Positions 44,153 to 56,459 of a DNA stretch of 64,000 nt are shown one piece after another. The position numbers and the translations under genes were made by a program. This stretch comes from Siderastrea siderea (taxonomy: Eukaryota > Cnidaria > Anthozoa > Scleractinia > Rhizangiidae), in contig OZ034966.1 in assembly GCA_964030785.1 (NCBI GenBank), positions 2,109,701-2,173,700 on the forward strand, given 5' to 3'. Position 1 is the stretch's first letter. Every line of letters begins with the position of its first letter. Under the pieces are notes generated by a model. That model searched no databases and was not told where the DNA came from. It saw nothing but the letters and a program-made list of their open reading frames with translations.

Positions 44153-44399
44153 GTAAGTTTCTTTATAATCCACATTGTATTTTGCATTGTTCACACGTAC
44201 CCTAAGATATGACGCGGTCTCTCTCTTCTTGACTGATTTGATTTCTTTGCTTTCCTGCTCAGTAAAAGTTTCTAAGATTCGAATGCACGTTTCTTTCTTC
44301 TTTTGGAGTTACTGCAGAATACCTTGCCACATGGACAGCGTTCTTGAAAAAAAAAACCGGTGGCTACTTGGTACACAGTGTATGTATATACTGTCTTAG

Positions 44400-44630
44400 A
44401 AGTTTTCTACGCGGTACGCGGGAAGCAGTTAATTCAAGAGTCAAAGTTGTCTCAAAGCTGGCTACGCGTTACGCGGTACGCGGTGAAAATATTTTTAAAA
44501 ATTCAAGATTCAAAGTTATCCCAGGTGCTGGCTACGAGGTACGCGGTGGATAATAAATTCGAAATGGCGAGGAATAATTTCCATGTGCAATTAGTTGCTC
44601 TGTACCGCGTAGCCAGCTACGCAGAATGTA
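44400..44630 (+). repeat. TACGCGGTACGCGG repeats in gene 2 intron 1
   Basis: Three direct units of a 60-70 bp repeat (GGCTACGCGTTACGCGGTACG, then TTCAAGA.TCAAAGTT) and one inverted unit (CCGCGTAGCCAGCTACGC) near 44,607. Open frames through it are by-products. Confidence 0.75.
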
Positions 44631-44993
44631 GTAAATGTGGCAGGGTATTCCGCAATTAAATCGTTTTTACCATTCCACAAAATGTTCGGGTTGCTCACTG
44701 TCTAATCAATGAGTCGCTTCGATGGACTAGTTATCGGGCGTATTTTGGGGGGATTATATATCACAAAGTCGGTCAACTTTAGGTGTTGGAGTATGTTTGT
44801 TGCCGTTGTCGTTTTGTTTTTTCGTACTGAAATGTATCAATTCAGAATCATGTCACATCTTGCCTCATGATAACCAAGACCCTGTCATCAGTGATTAATG
44901 ACCTAAGTCACAAGTAATAAAGCCGTTGTTATTTTTTCCGGCACTGTAATATGACAGGAAATTTTGTTTTTCACATCCTTACTTGTCCACTAG

Positions 44994-45054
44994 ATATTGC
45001 TGTGGTCATTTACTACCGTATGGATGTTTTTTGCTCAAAGTACAGAGGGTGACG
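44994..45054 (+). CDS. Gene 2 exon 2 (signal peptide core)
   Basis: ILLWSFTTVWMFFAQSTEGD; paralogous to the gene 1 exon at 16,001. It ends in phase 1 before a GTAAGTG donor. Signal cleavage probably falls near AQS. Confidence 0.85.
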
Positions 45055-47070
45055 GTAAGTGAGTTCCGAGTTTTTCGGATTTGGAAAATTCATGTTATAA
45101 TTTACCACACACCAGCTGGGATTGAGAGGCCAAATTGGCTACCTCCACACAGTGGTGGTTGAAACCTGGCCCCATCAATTATAGAACATCTTTTTCAGCC
45201 ATCAACAAGAAAATCTGTGGTTTGCCAAAGACGGACCCTTATATGAAGTGGAATATCAATAACCTAAACATATATATAGATAGCTTCTAGTTGTTCTAGC
45301 TATTCTAGCTATAGCTTCTAAAGAAAACTGCAGCACCGTTACTAGTATGTTTCCAGAAGTCTGGATTTATCAACCGAGTTGATAAGGTAAGTTGGCCACC
45401 GTATAGAAATTCAAAAGCGGACAATAGCTTTTTTAAGAGAATTCAATAACAGTACCCAAACGATCTATTAAAATCACTGATCGTTTTACATGCACCTCCA
45501 CAAATGTTATCTAGTCCACTTTATGCAAAATAGATACATTGGCGTAACAGGGAGAAGACCACTTCCGCAAACAACTGGTGACATCCAAAACAGTCGCTCG
45601 ACACTTCAATTTCCCTGATCATTCTAGCCAAAACGTGAAGGTTTGCAGCCTTTCCCTACTTCAGAGCACTGAATCACTGGACGCTTCCCATTCAACAAAT
45701 TTACGCCATGTTTCCTTAGTAGCTCCACCGCTGATAAATCCAATTTTCTTTGTTTAACTTCCCCACCAACGCAGCACAACGATTGTTTTTTTTTTTTTTT
45801 TACACCGAAAGTAACCCTTTATTCAGCTACGGCAGCTCCTTCAGTATCAGCAAGTTCCCACAAGTTCTGACAAGTCTTTGTGACAGGTTTTTGAGAAAGG
45901 AAAAATGCAAGGGTCCAGTCGAAACACTACTCACTCTAAAACACTCGATAAGCAAATTTAGTGTGCACGCTTGGCCTATCATGAGGGCGTGACTGTATGT
46001 CTTCTTTACTGTTATGTCAGAGCTAATAACTTTTTTGTTTGCAAGTGAGGGCCAATATATTTCACGAAGAAGAACGCACGGCACCCTTATTGTAAGACAG
46101 AAGTTCGCCAAACCTCGCAAAGTCAAGTTCGATAGCATTTAAAATAGAATTATTTCTCATTAACAAGTAAAACAGAGTCTAAGTAATCTACAAAGAGCCG
46201 TAAGCATGATTTAGAATTCCATCATTTTGGTCGGAATTTTGATATTTGCAGAGTCGTCAATTTCGACTGTAAACGGAAATTCAGTATAGGCTGACTGTCC
46301 GTCTTGCACTAGACGCAACATCTCAATATTAAATTTTAAATAGGCACTGATCTAATCACTAATATCCTTTTAAAAATGAACATTCAATCTTCTACAGCTC
46401 TAGATCTTCTGCTTACTAATTTTGTGGCGACGCGGACGAATTCCTCATCTGGTCTAAAAATATCAGAGTTCTTGAGCTTCCGGAATAGCTTATTAGCATA
46501 ACGTTAGGGGGCCTTCTAAACACCTAAACGATTCGATTAAGAGCGCGGAGCCCGAGTTTACTTTTGGTATCTCAAAGGAGGGCGCTTATTGGGAGGGGGC
46601 GCATATTTCGTTTTGACATAACATTCGGAGGCAACAATTGTAACGATGCGGGTTCGCATAGTCAGAATAGCATTCGTTTATCTATTCCAAGTCGATCTTC
46701 AATGTTAATTTCAGATGAGAAAGAAGACCATATAATTCATTTGTTTATTCTTTGTCAGTTTCTTCAATGTTTTTGTCGCAACAAGGGAGCTTATGGGAAG
46801 GAGGTGCTACTCAAGGGGGAGCTCTTATTAGAAAGAGGACGCTTATTGGAAGAAGGGCGCTAAATCGAACCATTACGGTAGACCTCGGTTCTCCGTTTCC
46901 ATAACTTTGTCCTCAAACAGAATCATTCAAATAAACACCGTAAAATACGAAGTTTCCGTTGCGTTTCTATATGTAAGTTTGGAATGCCACATGCATCGGT
47001 GTACATTTTCTCCATTGCTTCCTTACCGTTTACTCCTACTGACTTAATTTTTAATACACCTTAACTTTAG
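45055..47070 (+). other. Gene 2 intron 2
   Basis: No exon seen. It contains a poly-T run at 45,784-45,800 and a segment with repeated GCGCTTATT-type phrases (46,575-46,862), resembling the ends of the MITE at 49,118. Confidence 0.5.
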
Positions 47071-47354
47071 AGTGCAACAGTGAGCTCGGAATGCAAAGCA
47101 AGCAAATCTCAGACGAGAATATCACGTCATCCTCCAAATTTAGCGCAGATCACGCTCCCGCCTTTGCGAGATTGGGGGGACGTAAGGCTTGGTGTTCAGC
47201 TCCGGGAGACAAATCGCCTTATATTCAAATCCTGTTGGATGAGGAGAAGACAATAACTGCCATAACAACTCAGGGAAGTTTGCAAGATTTAAGCTGGGCA
47301 AGAAAGTACGAGGTCAAGTACTTCGATAAAGGAAAATGGGTGTCATACCACCAG
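47071..47354 (+). CDS. Gene 2 exon 3 (F5/8C domain, N-terminal half)
   Basis: This starts with CNSELGMQSKQISDENITSS, the classic opening of a discoidin domain (Cys, LGM, I.D..I.aSS), and contains WCS.....SPYIQILLDEE and ITTQGS. F5/8C domains bind membranes, lipids or glycans. It ends in phase 0 after HQ. Confidence 0.92.
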
Positions 47355-47557
47355 GTAAAATTTTAAAATAAGCGTGATCTAAAGCAACCCTCTCAATTTA
47401 TTGTTAACTCTAGTGAGAGGTACTTAAGCTAAGTGATATTTGTCTTCCTGTAATACCAAATAGTCAGTCCTTATAATACAATGAAAGAAATGTGTGTTAT
47501 TAGCAGTATACTGATTATATTATGTGTGTGGAGACTGAAAGGCTAGTAGCGCAAGTA

Positions 47558-48205
47558 AAGGCTGGTTTCTATATGATTGCTCGATCGTTGCGATCGCTAC
47601 CATCACTACACAAAAAAGTTGAGCGATCGTTGCGACCTTGATTGCTAAGCGGTTTCCATATGATCACAACGATCGCTGAGAAAATTGAAAACGACCTAGA
47701 GGACCTGGATAAAACAACATCTTGTTCGCGCCATTTCTTAAATTCAACATGGCGGCAGTCAATCGCAAAATTCATGCTCCAAGCTTGTTGTTTTCTTGTT
47801 GTTGCTCTACCTCGGAGCCTGATAATACTGTTTTCCTTTTGCTCAAAAATTCTACCACACGCTGTCCTTGTATTTTGAACTTTTTGTCGGTGTCTTAGGG
47901 AGACATACCAAACTTTTCGCCAATTGCTGTCCAGCAATTGACTTTCATGAACATATTATTGTAATCTCTTGAAAACCGGTCACATAAGCATTGGTAACGC
48001 TGTACTTCATCCATAAGGTCTGCCATGCTGTTTGACGCCATGTTAGAATGAGTATAGAACGCAGTGCATTCTGGTATATTTAACATCGCAAGGATTGCTG
48101 TGATCGCTACGATCGCTGAAGAGTGGTTTCCATATGATCGCAATGATCGCTAAACTTTTTTTCACCAATCGCAGCGATCGTAGTGATTATATGAAAACCA
48201 GCCTT
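47558..48205 (-). mobile_element. PIF/Harbinger-like relic with MADF fragment
   Basis: The ends are inverted: AAGGCTGGTTTCTATATGAT and, at the right, the reverse complement of AAGGCTGGTTTTCATATAAT. Both are followed by CGATCG-rich subterminal sequence. The minus-strand frame 48,143-47,895 contains LCDRFSRDYNNMF and CWTAIGEKFGMS, the start of a MADF (Myb/SANT-like) domain typical of the second ORF of Harbinger elements. Flanking TA-containing trinucleotides fit this class. About 650 bp, no transposase; non-autonomous. Confidence 0.7.
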
Positions 48206-48270
48206 ACTAGATATCGCGTAATGTGACTCTGATATGGGAAAGAAGAATTGAAAGTTATATCACAATTTAT

Positions 48271-48276
48271 GAACTC

Positions 48277-48313
<37 letters not shown>
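48271..48313 (+). repeat. (CT)n microsatellite
   Basis: CT run in gene 2 intron 3, upstream of exon 4. Confidence 0.95.
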
Positions 48314-48316
<3 letters not shown>

Positions 48317-48470
48317 CGGTTTTGAAAAGCCTTTACGTCTTAGTTTTGTTTTTCTTGCTGTGTATCTCTTTTTTAAGCGGTCAGTTTTCAGAAAGAGTTA
48401 AACAAGGCTAGAAAAAAACACTGCAGCGTGTTATTTGCACGGCTGTACTAAAGCTGTACTATATTTATAG

Positions 48471-48642
48471 GAACTTACAGGTAACAGAAACACCCGCTCT
48501 TGGAAAAGAAACAACTTGCAGCCACCCATCAAAGCACACTCAATTCGGATTTATCCAAAAGACCCAAATGCAGCTATAAAGGATCCAACAGTTCCTGTTG
48601 TTCCCTGTCTCAGACTGGAACTATACGGATGCTCCGCACCTG
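48471..48642 (+). CDS. Gene 2 exon 4 (F5/8C domain, C-terminal half)
   Basis: This reads ELTGNRNTRSWKRNNLQPPI, then AHSIRIYPKD and PCLRLELYGCSAP, the conserved end of the discoidin fold with the closing Cys that pairs with the first. It joins exon 3 in phase 0 and leaves in phase 1. Confidence 0.93.
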
Positions 48643-49117
48643 GTAAGCGATAAATGTGACTCCTCCTTAGATTGACGGTTTTAGGACGTTAATGAACGGA
48701 TTGTCTGATAGAAAACAATCTGTTACAAAACTTTTTGTTTCTCCTACAAGACTACTACAGTGTAGCATCAGCTTGTGTACATGAGATGGATTACAATATT
48801 AGCCGGATCCCAAAGAAGCTAAGTTGATGCACTGTAGTACAACCTCAAGCTTATTGTTGTGATAAAGATATAGTACTATTGCTGACCTCTGCTACAACAT
48901 TACGAGCATTTTGTAACAAGGGTTGCAGAGTTTTGTAACAATGATTTCGGCAAGCTACTTCCAATGATCAAAGGCTGTGTTCCTCTCTGCTTGGTCAGGA
49001 CAAATAATCGGACATTTTGCATTTACATATGCAATTATCAATCAAGCCTACCTCTCAGCTTTGAGTATTTTTGGCTGGGATCAGCAAATAGTAAATAAAT
49101 AGATATGTAAAACATAA

Positions 49118-49659
49118 TACCGTATTTACTCGAATAAGCGCCACGGCGCTTATTAAAATTTCGCACCTCAAACGCGGAGCTCATTCGAGGGCGGCGCTAA
49201 TTTAAAATTGGACGCGACAAAGAAATCTTTTCTTTTAATTTAACGGCATATTTTCTATCTGTACGAAAATTTTACAGTACCTAACAGAAGCGTCTTTAAA
49301 AGACGCTTCTGTTATACTTTTGAAAGGTGACAATCAAAAGTTTTGATTGTCACCATTCGTCTCTTCCGGCACTTTTGATTAACAAAATTAAATGTCACTA
49401 AATTTGTAAGCAAGGAACAGAATGAAGTGCTCGGTCTCCTAGGTTAAAACGCTTATTCTGGATTGAGAACTTAATGGGCGAGCGGTGAAATATAATCACT
49501 TTGAACGGAATAACATTGCTTTTGATGAAAAGAAATTTCCAATGCTGTTTTAGAGTTGCTTTGTAGTGGCTTTTTAGTTATACAAAAGTCCTCGAATAAG
49601 CGCCGCATCGGGACCGCGGCGTTTATTCGGGGGCGGCGCTTATTCGAGTAAGTACGGTA
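49118..49659 (+). mobile_element. MITE with TACCGTATTTACTCGAATAA termini
   Basis: Inverted ends TACCGTATTTACTCGAATAA (left) and the near reverse complement ending ACTTACCGTA-type (right), plus GCGCC-rich subterminal sequence on both sides. A GTAAATAAAT phrase flanks both ends (49,091-49,100 and 49,661-49,670). Internal inverted pair at about 49,297-49,360. Confidence 0.75.
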
Positions 49660-49673
49660 AGTAAATAAATTAA

Positions 49674-50199
49674 CCCTATTCAGACCGGGCTTTTTTTGGT
49701 CTTCTAGGACCCGGGGGAGGGGGCGGATAGTGCCCCCACCTCTTAAACCCGAGAATTTTAAAGCAATGACAAGGATTAAAAAACGTTTCCTTTGAGGTCC
49801 ACAATAACAACTGATGACGTCACAATAACGTCTTGTTCTCAAACGGCAGCCATCTTGGATCCACCATCTTGGATTTCCTGCTTTTTCCAGACCCTTCAAA
49901 AACCGCCAAAATTGATCAAGAAGTGAGCAACTTCAACAAATCAACACGGAACATATCTAAAAATATATGGTTTTCATTAAAAAGGTAGAAATTCAAAACT
50001 CTGAAGAAACCGCTTGTCAAAAAGTGGTTACCTTGGTAACGTCAAACTTAATAGACAAGGACTTGTTATATCAAATTGTTCCCAGATAAATTTTAGGAAA
50101 AGCCACCAAGTTTGGTGGCTTTAGCTTGCTTATTTAAGAAGCTATAAACGTCCAAAGTCCATGCGGCAGAATCCGCCCCCCTTCCCGGTCTGAACAGGC
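49674..50199 (+). mobile_element. MITE with TTAA target duplication
   Basis: TIRs CCCTATTCAGACCGGG and, inverted, GCCTGTTCAGACCGGG; TTAA on both sides (49,670-49,673 and 50,200-50,203). TTAA insertion fits piggyBac or Kolobok relatives. Confidence 0.75.
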
Positions 50200-50209
50200 T
50201 TAATTCATT

Positions 50210-51510
50210 AGTAAATAATATAGAGATTTAGCCAAGACTAAAAGGGGAGCTCCCAGGGAATTAGCTGGTGTTCGATTCTCAAAAATAGCCGTGAAAGTCT
50301 TCGGTCCCAAATATATTTCGGGGCTTTTTTTGTTCATTCTCTTTCAAAAAGTGTTTCTCAAAAAGCCCGGAAATTGCTCCGAATTGTCCTCCAATATTTT
50401 AGGAATCTGTTCTGTGATTCAGAGCTAGCTCGAAAGTCATTCTAGAGCACAGCTTTATTTTTTTTTTCGGGCATCAAAATGAACTCATAATTTACTCACG
50501 AGCCGTCTTGCTTGGTTTTTGCACTGTGGTTCTTGCAATGTTCCCATATCCTGTCATTTAACTGTTGAGGCTTGTCAAATCTCCTCGGATTATTGGCTGT
50601 TAGCTTGAATGAACTTGAAACAACAAAATAAAACTAAACAAAATATAACTTACTCTGAAGCGAAGGGGTTCTCTTTTTGGGTTTTCATCGTGTTCGGATG
50701 TTAACAAATAACACGAATTGCCACTTAAAGTCTAGTCGAAAATTTATACTGCCATTTCACTGGCATTTTCTAGAAAAAATTACCCGAAAGAAAGGTTTTT
50801 GGGAGCTTCCAAGCACTTGTAAATTATCGAAGGAACATCGCCTAAGTTTAGCGGTAACGAAGTAAAAAAATTCGGGCGCTTGGAGGAACATACAGAACTG
50901 TTTTCGGAATCTTTTCGGATAAAATAGCTTTAAAGCGACAACTGCTGCGCTTAAAAGATTATTACTATTGAAAACTTCTAGGGCAAGAAAATCGAAAATT
51001 CCCAAATAGATGGACCCGACAGTCAAAATTGAAAACAATTATTCGCCGACATCTCACTGTGCAAATTCACTGAGATGCTGTTGTCTTACGACTGTGCTTT
51101 GACCTACTGTTATGTAATGATGGACACAGAAATCACTTTTAAAAAAGTTTATGCGAAACCCATAAATTTATACTGAAATGGAATTCGTGTTACACTTTCT
51201 GCATCATGGGTCCGTTCACGCAAGTGAAATCGGCTGAGGCATAATATTCCCAAGACTACATCTGTCTCAAATCTGAGCCCGTTTTCTAATAATTTTTTAA
51301 AGTCAACGTCAACATAAAATAAAAGTAAATGATACATTTCTAATGACATTAAATAAATTCCCATTTCAAAACGGAATTTCTTTGACCGTATTGCTCAAAA
51401 TCATGTACCTTAAAACCTTTAAAAACTTCATTTACTCGATTGTGTTTCAGAACAGGTCAAGCTCTCCGCCGTGAAGAAAACAAAGATAAAGTCCTCGACG
51501 GCAAATTTCG
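50210..51510. other. Gene 2 intron 4, unassigned part
   Basis: No exon or clear repeat identified; short frames on both strands without domains. Confidence 0.45.
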
Positions 51511-51514
51511 TAAC

Positions 51515-51925
51515 TTGAACGTTTCGCCTTCCACCAAAAAGACAACTGAGTTTTCTTTTGAACTTTTTCTTTCCATTTATAGATATTGGCTATTTTTCTC
51601 AAGTTTTTAACTTCAATTCTGTCAAACTGAATCGTTTTGTTAAACGATTTCCCGCCAAGAAAAAGGTCGGTTGCCCAAAAGCACCGTGCGATTTCCCGCC
51701 AAGAAAAGATGGCATTCTCCACCCCCGTCGGGTTACCTTGGGACTTCCCTCCACTCCCCCAGAGTCTGTACGGACGGACGTACGTACGTACTTACGGGCG
51801 TACGCTAACGTCACAACCAAAATTTCTCGCATCGATGAGTTACCAAATTTTCTTATCCATGGTGCTCCTCAGCGTGCTGCTACAACTGAACAAAAGATTT
51901 ATGACTTACGCAGCCTATCTGACAT
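51515..51925 (+). repeat. Dispersed repeat, second copy
   Basis: Shares TTCGCCTTCCACCAAAAAGA and GTGCGATTTC.CGCCAAGAA with 20,895-21,178. It ends in a GGACGGACGTACGTACG tract. Confidence 0.6.
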
Positions 51926-51929
51926 TTAA

Positions 51930-54900
51930 GAGGCCCTGACTGAGAAAGCGTGCATGTCAGACCTTGGAAATGGGGGTTGGCCAAATTCAATGAAACTTGG
52001 CGAAGACATTGACCTTGATGAGTTATTGAAAAAGCAAAGCTTGGTTGACTTTGTAAGTGCTTGTTTACAATTTTCCAGGGGGGGTCCCGTTTAGGGGCCC
52101 AAAATCACCAAAAAACCACCTGTCTGAGAGTCAACTTTCAGGTCACATTAAAATAACCACAGAAAGCCCCCAGAAAATCTAATGGTATAGTGTGTTTCTA
52201 CTAACATCCTACGTTCATGTCACGTGACACAATGCGGTATTGACATCATAGGACGAGAGAGACCTGGCACTAGTTCTTTGCAAATTTTCACCCCAGAAAA
52301 TCTACCTAAAATAGTTCATTTTCAAACTTTCATAATTTTTACCTGCCATCCTAGTTAGAAAGAATACATATGTCATAAGTTACCTTGTTACACCTATAAT
52401 CCGAATCTGGGTAGAAAAATTTGGGCCCTTAAGAAATGTTGGTTTACCGATATCATTATGACATCATACTTTCACCAAATGGCTTCTTCTGCAAAACCCT
52501 TAAAGCATTGTTAAATAAGTTTAAGATCTATTTGAAACGTTTTATTGTAGCCCAAATAACTTCTTAGACTCTACAAATGTGTCATATATAAGATCCACTT
52601 ATTTTTGAAGAAAAAGTGCGGTTTGTTTGTTATAGAACGACCACTGACCACTGAAACTGAGACAAATTGAAATTTTAAACAAAGTCATAACATAATATAA
52701 TATTCACTTTTCATGTGCTGTTTTGGGTTTAGAATTGCTTTTGAACACAACTTTTACCTTTTCCTCTCCATTTATAAAGATTCATTCTTGTTTGTATTAG
52801 TGCTTTATATAAGACATCATGGTGTGTGTATTGTCTTCATTACTACTTTGTCAATCGAGCCTTACGATCTTGCTAAATTATAGATTACCTCAGTACAGGC
52901 AACACTGACATCACCAGCCAATACGCCGAGGAAGCAGGATCCAACATGTGCACTTTGATCTAAAATGTGTTATTAATTTGTGTTAGTAACGTTGGCAGTC
53001 ATTTACATCTCAGAGATTTGCACAACTAATAATAATGCAGCTACATCTTACAGTTGGTAGTCCAAGGTAAAAATGCCCCTTGAATATTCTTTAGAATTGT
53101 ATGTATTTCTTCCAAGACCATACGCGTACAACAGTAGCGATTCATCCGCCGTCTTGTCTGAGTGTTTTCATTGTTCGGCACCAGTCTCTTCGCGTTTGCC
53201 TAAAATAGCCATCAGCAGAAATCTGGAACGTTTGTAGGAATTCTGGATTGCTGGAATACTGCAAGATGATTTTTAGCTAAAATAGCCTAAAATAGCCATT
53301 AGCAGAAATTTGGACCCTTTGTAGGAATTCCGGATTGCTGGAATACCGCAAGATAATTTTTAACTTTCGATCATGCCCAATCTCTTGCTAGTTGTCTTGC
53401 TTTCATTAGCATGAGTCATAAAGTTCAGTTTTGCCTGATACAATACCTCACAGTACTAACTATCTGGGAAGGGTGAATCTTGTAGTTTGATAGAATGGAA
53501 GTGAAAAGGTTCTTAGGAGGTTTTAAAACACCCTTCTCTTTTTTTCTCCATTACAAAGGAGCAATGTCTTAAAAAGGTGCAATAGTATCTTTTTAAGGAT
53601 GCCCTTTAAAAAAGGGCATGTAACCCCTAGAAATGCAATTTTTTTCTGGTCACTTATTTGTTCAGTACACACTTCAAGTATGCTGGATCCGTAATTCTTT
53701 TCTCCAAGTAAGTGCATTTTCACACGAGAAAATTCCCTCAAAATTCAAACCGGCCGCCATTTTTAATGCGCCATAGTCTTCGTGACGTCACGAGCGGATC
53801 TGGTGCTCAGTCCTAGTTTTACTAATGTCGTTCATTGATTTATTTAGCGCTTCCATTCTCGCATTAAGGCTGCTTTTACATCGCATTTTCAGCAGTTGCT
53901 CTTGACCATCCTTGTTTTCCTTTTCAAAATACACCGTGGAAATTGAAATACTGGAAGGAACAGACGCTACCTTTTAGCCTACAGTGGTATCATGTGTCTT
54001 CAGAAACGGCCAAAAAAGCTTCATCTTTCGCCGACTCTGTTTTTCCTGCTTGTGGCGCTACGATGGCTTAATTTGGACGACTCCAGCATTTAAGAAAGTT
54101 TTAGCTTATCATTGATATCCCTGTGAACTGATGAGTGTTGTTTTTATTCAACTAAACCTCCACCGACTTGTTCAACCGTCTCAAGCTCCCATACAATGAG
54201 ATGCTACCGTGTATTGCAATTGCATGTGCTTAAATTCATTAGCCCAAATAGATCAGCCACTTTTCAGTTTTGCTAGTCGCTGGAATCGTTTTGTGGTTAC
54301 GTTGCTCCTTCATTTCCCTTCCTTTTTCAAAGTAAAGTTGCATTTCCGCTTTGAGCAAATTACACACAATGAACACTACTATTCCTTTACGCTTTTTCAA
54401 GCATTTGAGTAGCAGGACAGCAATCACAGAGATTTTCTTTCAGATCCAAGGATTAAACACATTAAAGCACCATTGTACGCCAGCAAGCGGCAGAGGATGA
54501 AACAACCAAACAGCATATTTTTTAAGTTTTTTTTTTTCAGGTGCTGTGTGACAAAACATGTGGGACTGAATTCGCCATTTTACTTTATTGAGGACTTTGA
54601 ATGCCGTTTTTGAGTTTGCTCATAGTTTTTGTTAGCCTTTCAATTGACTTTTTAAAGATTGATGTGTTTTGTATATGTTAGGGAACCGGGTAAGTTGTAT
54701 CGCAAGTTTACGAGACACAGTTGTCTTTTCGAAAACCTGAGCTGTCAGACCCGTTTTTTCCTAGTTAAAAACGATTCAGGTAGCATCGACTCAATCCATT
54801 TTATCTTGGAGGGAGGAATTGATCTATTTGCGTCAGGAGCTCCAGTATGTGTGGGAAAAATGCGCAGAACTGACCTAGGTCGTTTAATAGAGTCCAGTGT

Positions 54901-56455
54901 TCGAATGAGTGAATCAGTGAATCGAAAGAGCACAAATCTCGACTGAGCCAAGAAATCCATCACTATCCAGGAATGAGTCAAATCCAAGATGGCCTGCCCT
55001 GTCTGGATTAAGGTTGTTGCAGTCATTTCTCGAGAGAATTACAAGATTCACCCAGTCCAGATAGATGGTACTGTGAGCGTTGTATTAGCTGCAGGCCAAA
55101 CTGAATTTTATTACTCATGCAAATGAAAGGAAGACCACTTGGAAAAAATTGGGCATGCTCGAACGCTAGAAATTATTGTTAGTCAAAAATTATCTTGAGG
55201 TATTCCAGCAATCCAGAATTCCTACAAACGTTCCAGATTTCTGCTAATGGCTACTTTAGGCAAACGCGAAGAGACTGGTGCCGAACAATGAAAACACTCG
55301 GACAAGATGGCGGATGAATCGCTACCGCTGTACATGTACTGTCTTGGAAGAAACACATACAATTCTAAAAAATATCCAAGGGACATTTTCACCTTGGACT
55401 ACCAACTGTAAGATGTAACTGCATTATTATTAATTGTGCAAATCTCTGAGATGTAAATGACTGCCAACATTACTAACACAAATTAATAACACATTTTAGA
55501 TCAAAGTGCACATGGTTGATCCTGTTTCCTCGGGGTATTGGCTGGTGACACCTCTTGAATTTAAAGGTGGTTATCCCTGATGTCAGTGTTGCCTGTATTG
55601 AGGTAATCTATAATTTAGCAAGATCGTAAGGCTCGATTAACAAAGTAGTAATGAAGACAATACACACACCATGATGTCTTATATAAAGCACTAATACAAA
55701 CAAGAATGAATCTTTATAAATGGAGAGGAAAAGGTAAAAGTTGTGTTCAAAAGCAATTCTTAACCCAAAACAGCACATGAAAAGTGAATATTATTTAGAC
55801 TGATGGGATCAATGTTATGACTTTGTTTAAAATTTCAATTTGTCTCAGTTTCTGTGGTCAAGTGGTCTTTCTATAACAGACAAACCGCACTTTTTCTTCA
55901 AAAAATAAGTGGATCTTATATATGACACATTTGTAGAATCTAAGAAGTTATTTGGGCTACAAATAACAGTGCTTTAGGGGTTTTTCAGAAGAACCTGATT
56001 CCGATTATAGATATACTAAGCTAATTTATGGCATGTGTATTCTTTCTAACTAGGATGGCAGGTTTGAAAATGAGCTATTTTAGGTAGATTTTCTGGAGTG
56101 AGAATTTGCATAAAACTAGTGCCAAGCCTCTCTCGTCCTATGACGTCAATACCGCATTGTGTCACGTGACATGAAAGTAGGATGCTGGTAGAAGCATACT
56201 ATACCATTAGATTTGCTGGGGGCTATCTATGGTTATTTTAATGTGACCTGAAAGTTGACTCTCAGACAGGCGGTTTTTTGGTGATTTTGTGCCCCTAAAT
56301 GGGACCCCCCCTGGAAAATTGTAAACAAGCACTTACAAAGTCAACTAAGCGATGCTTTTTCAATAACTCATCAAGGTCAATGTCCTCGCCAAGTTTCATT
56401 GAATTTGGCCAACTCTCATTTCGAAGGTCTGACACGCTTTCTCAGTCAGGGCCTC
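51930..56455 (+). mobile_element. 4.5-kb foldback-like element with about 1.3-kb inverted arms, TTAA TSD
   Basis: The left end GAGGCCCTGACTGAGAAAGC is matched in reverse complement at the right end, with TTAA directly outside (51,926-51,929 and 56,456-56,459). Inverted similarity runs through about 51,930-53,370 and 55,180-56,455; for example GTTGGTAGTCCAAGGT at 53,055 corresponds to 55,395, and GGATTGCTGGAATACCGCAA near 53,330 corresponds to 55,195. The 1.8-kb centre has only short frames. The TTAA duplication fits piggyBac or Kolobok-type elements. It is intronic in gene 2. Confidence 0.85.
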
Positions 56456-56459
56456 TTAA

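Noticed and set aside
54659..55026. Overlapping frames in the centre of the 4.5-kb element as a transposase
   Set aside because: Short, no catalytic motif, overlapping on both strands.
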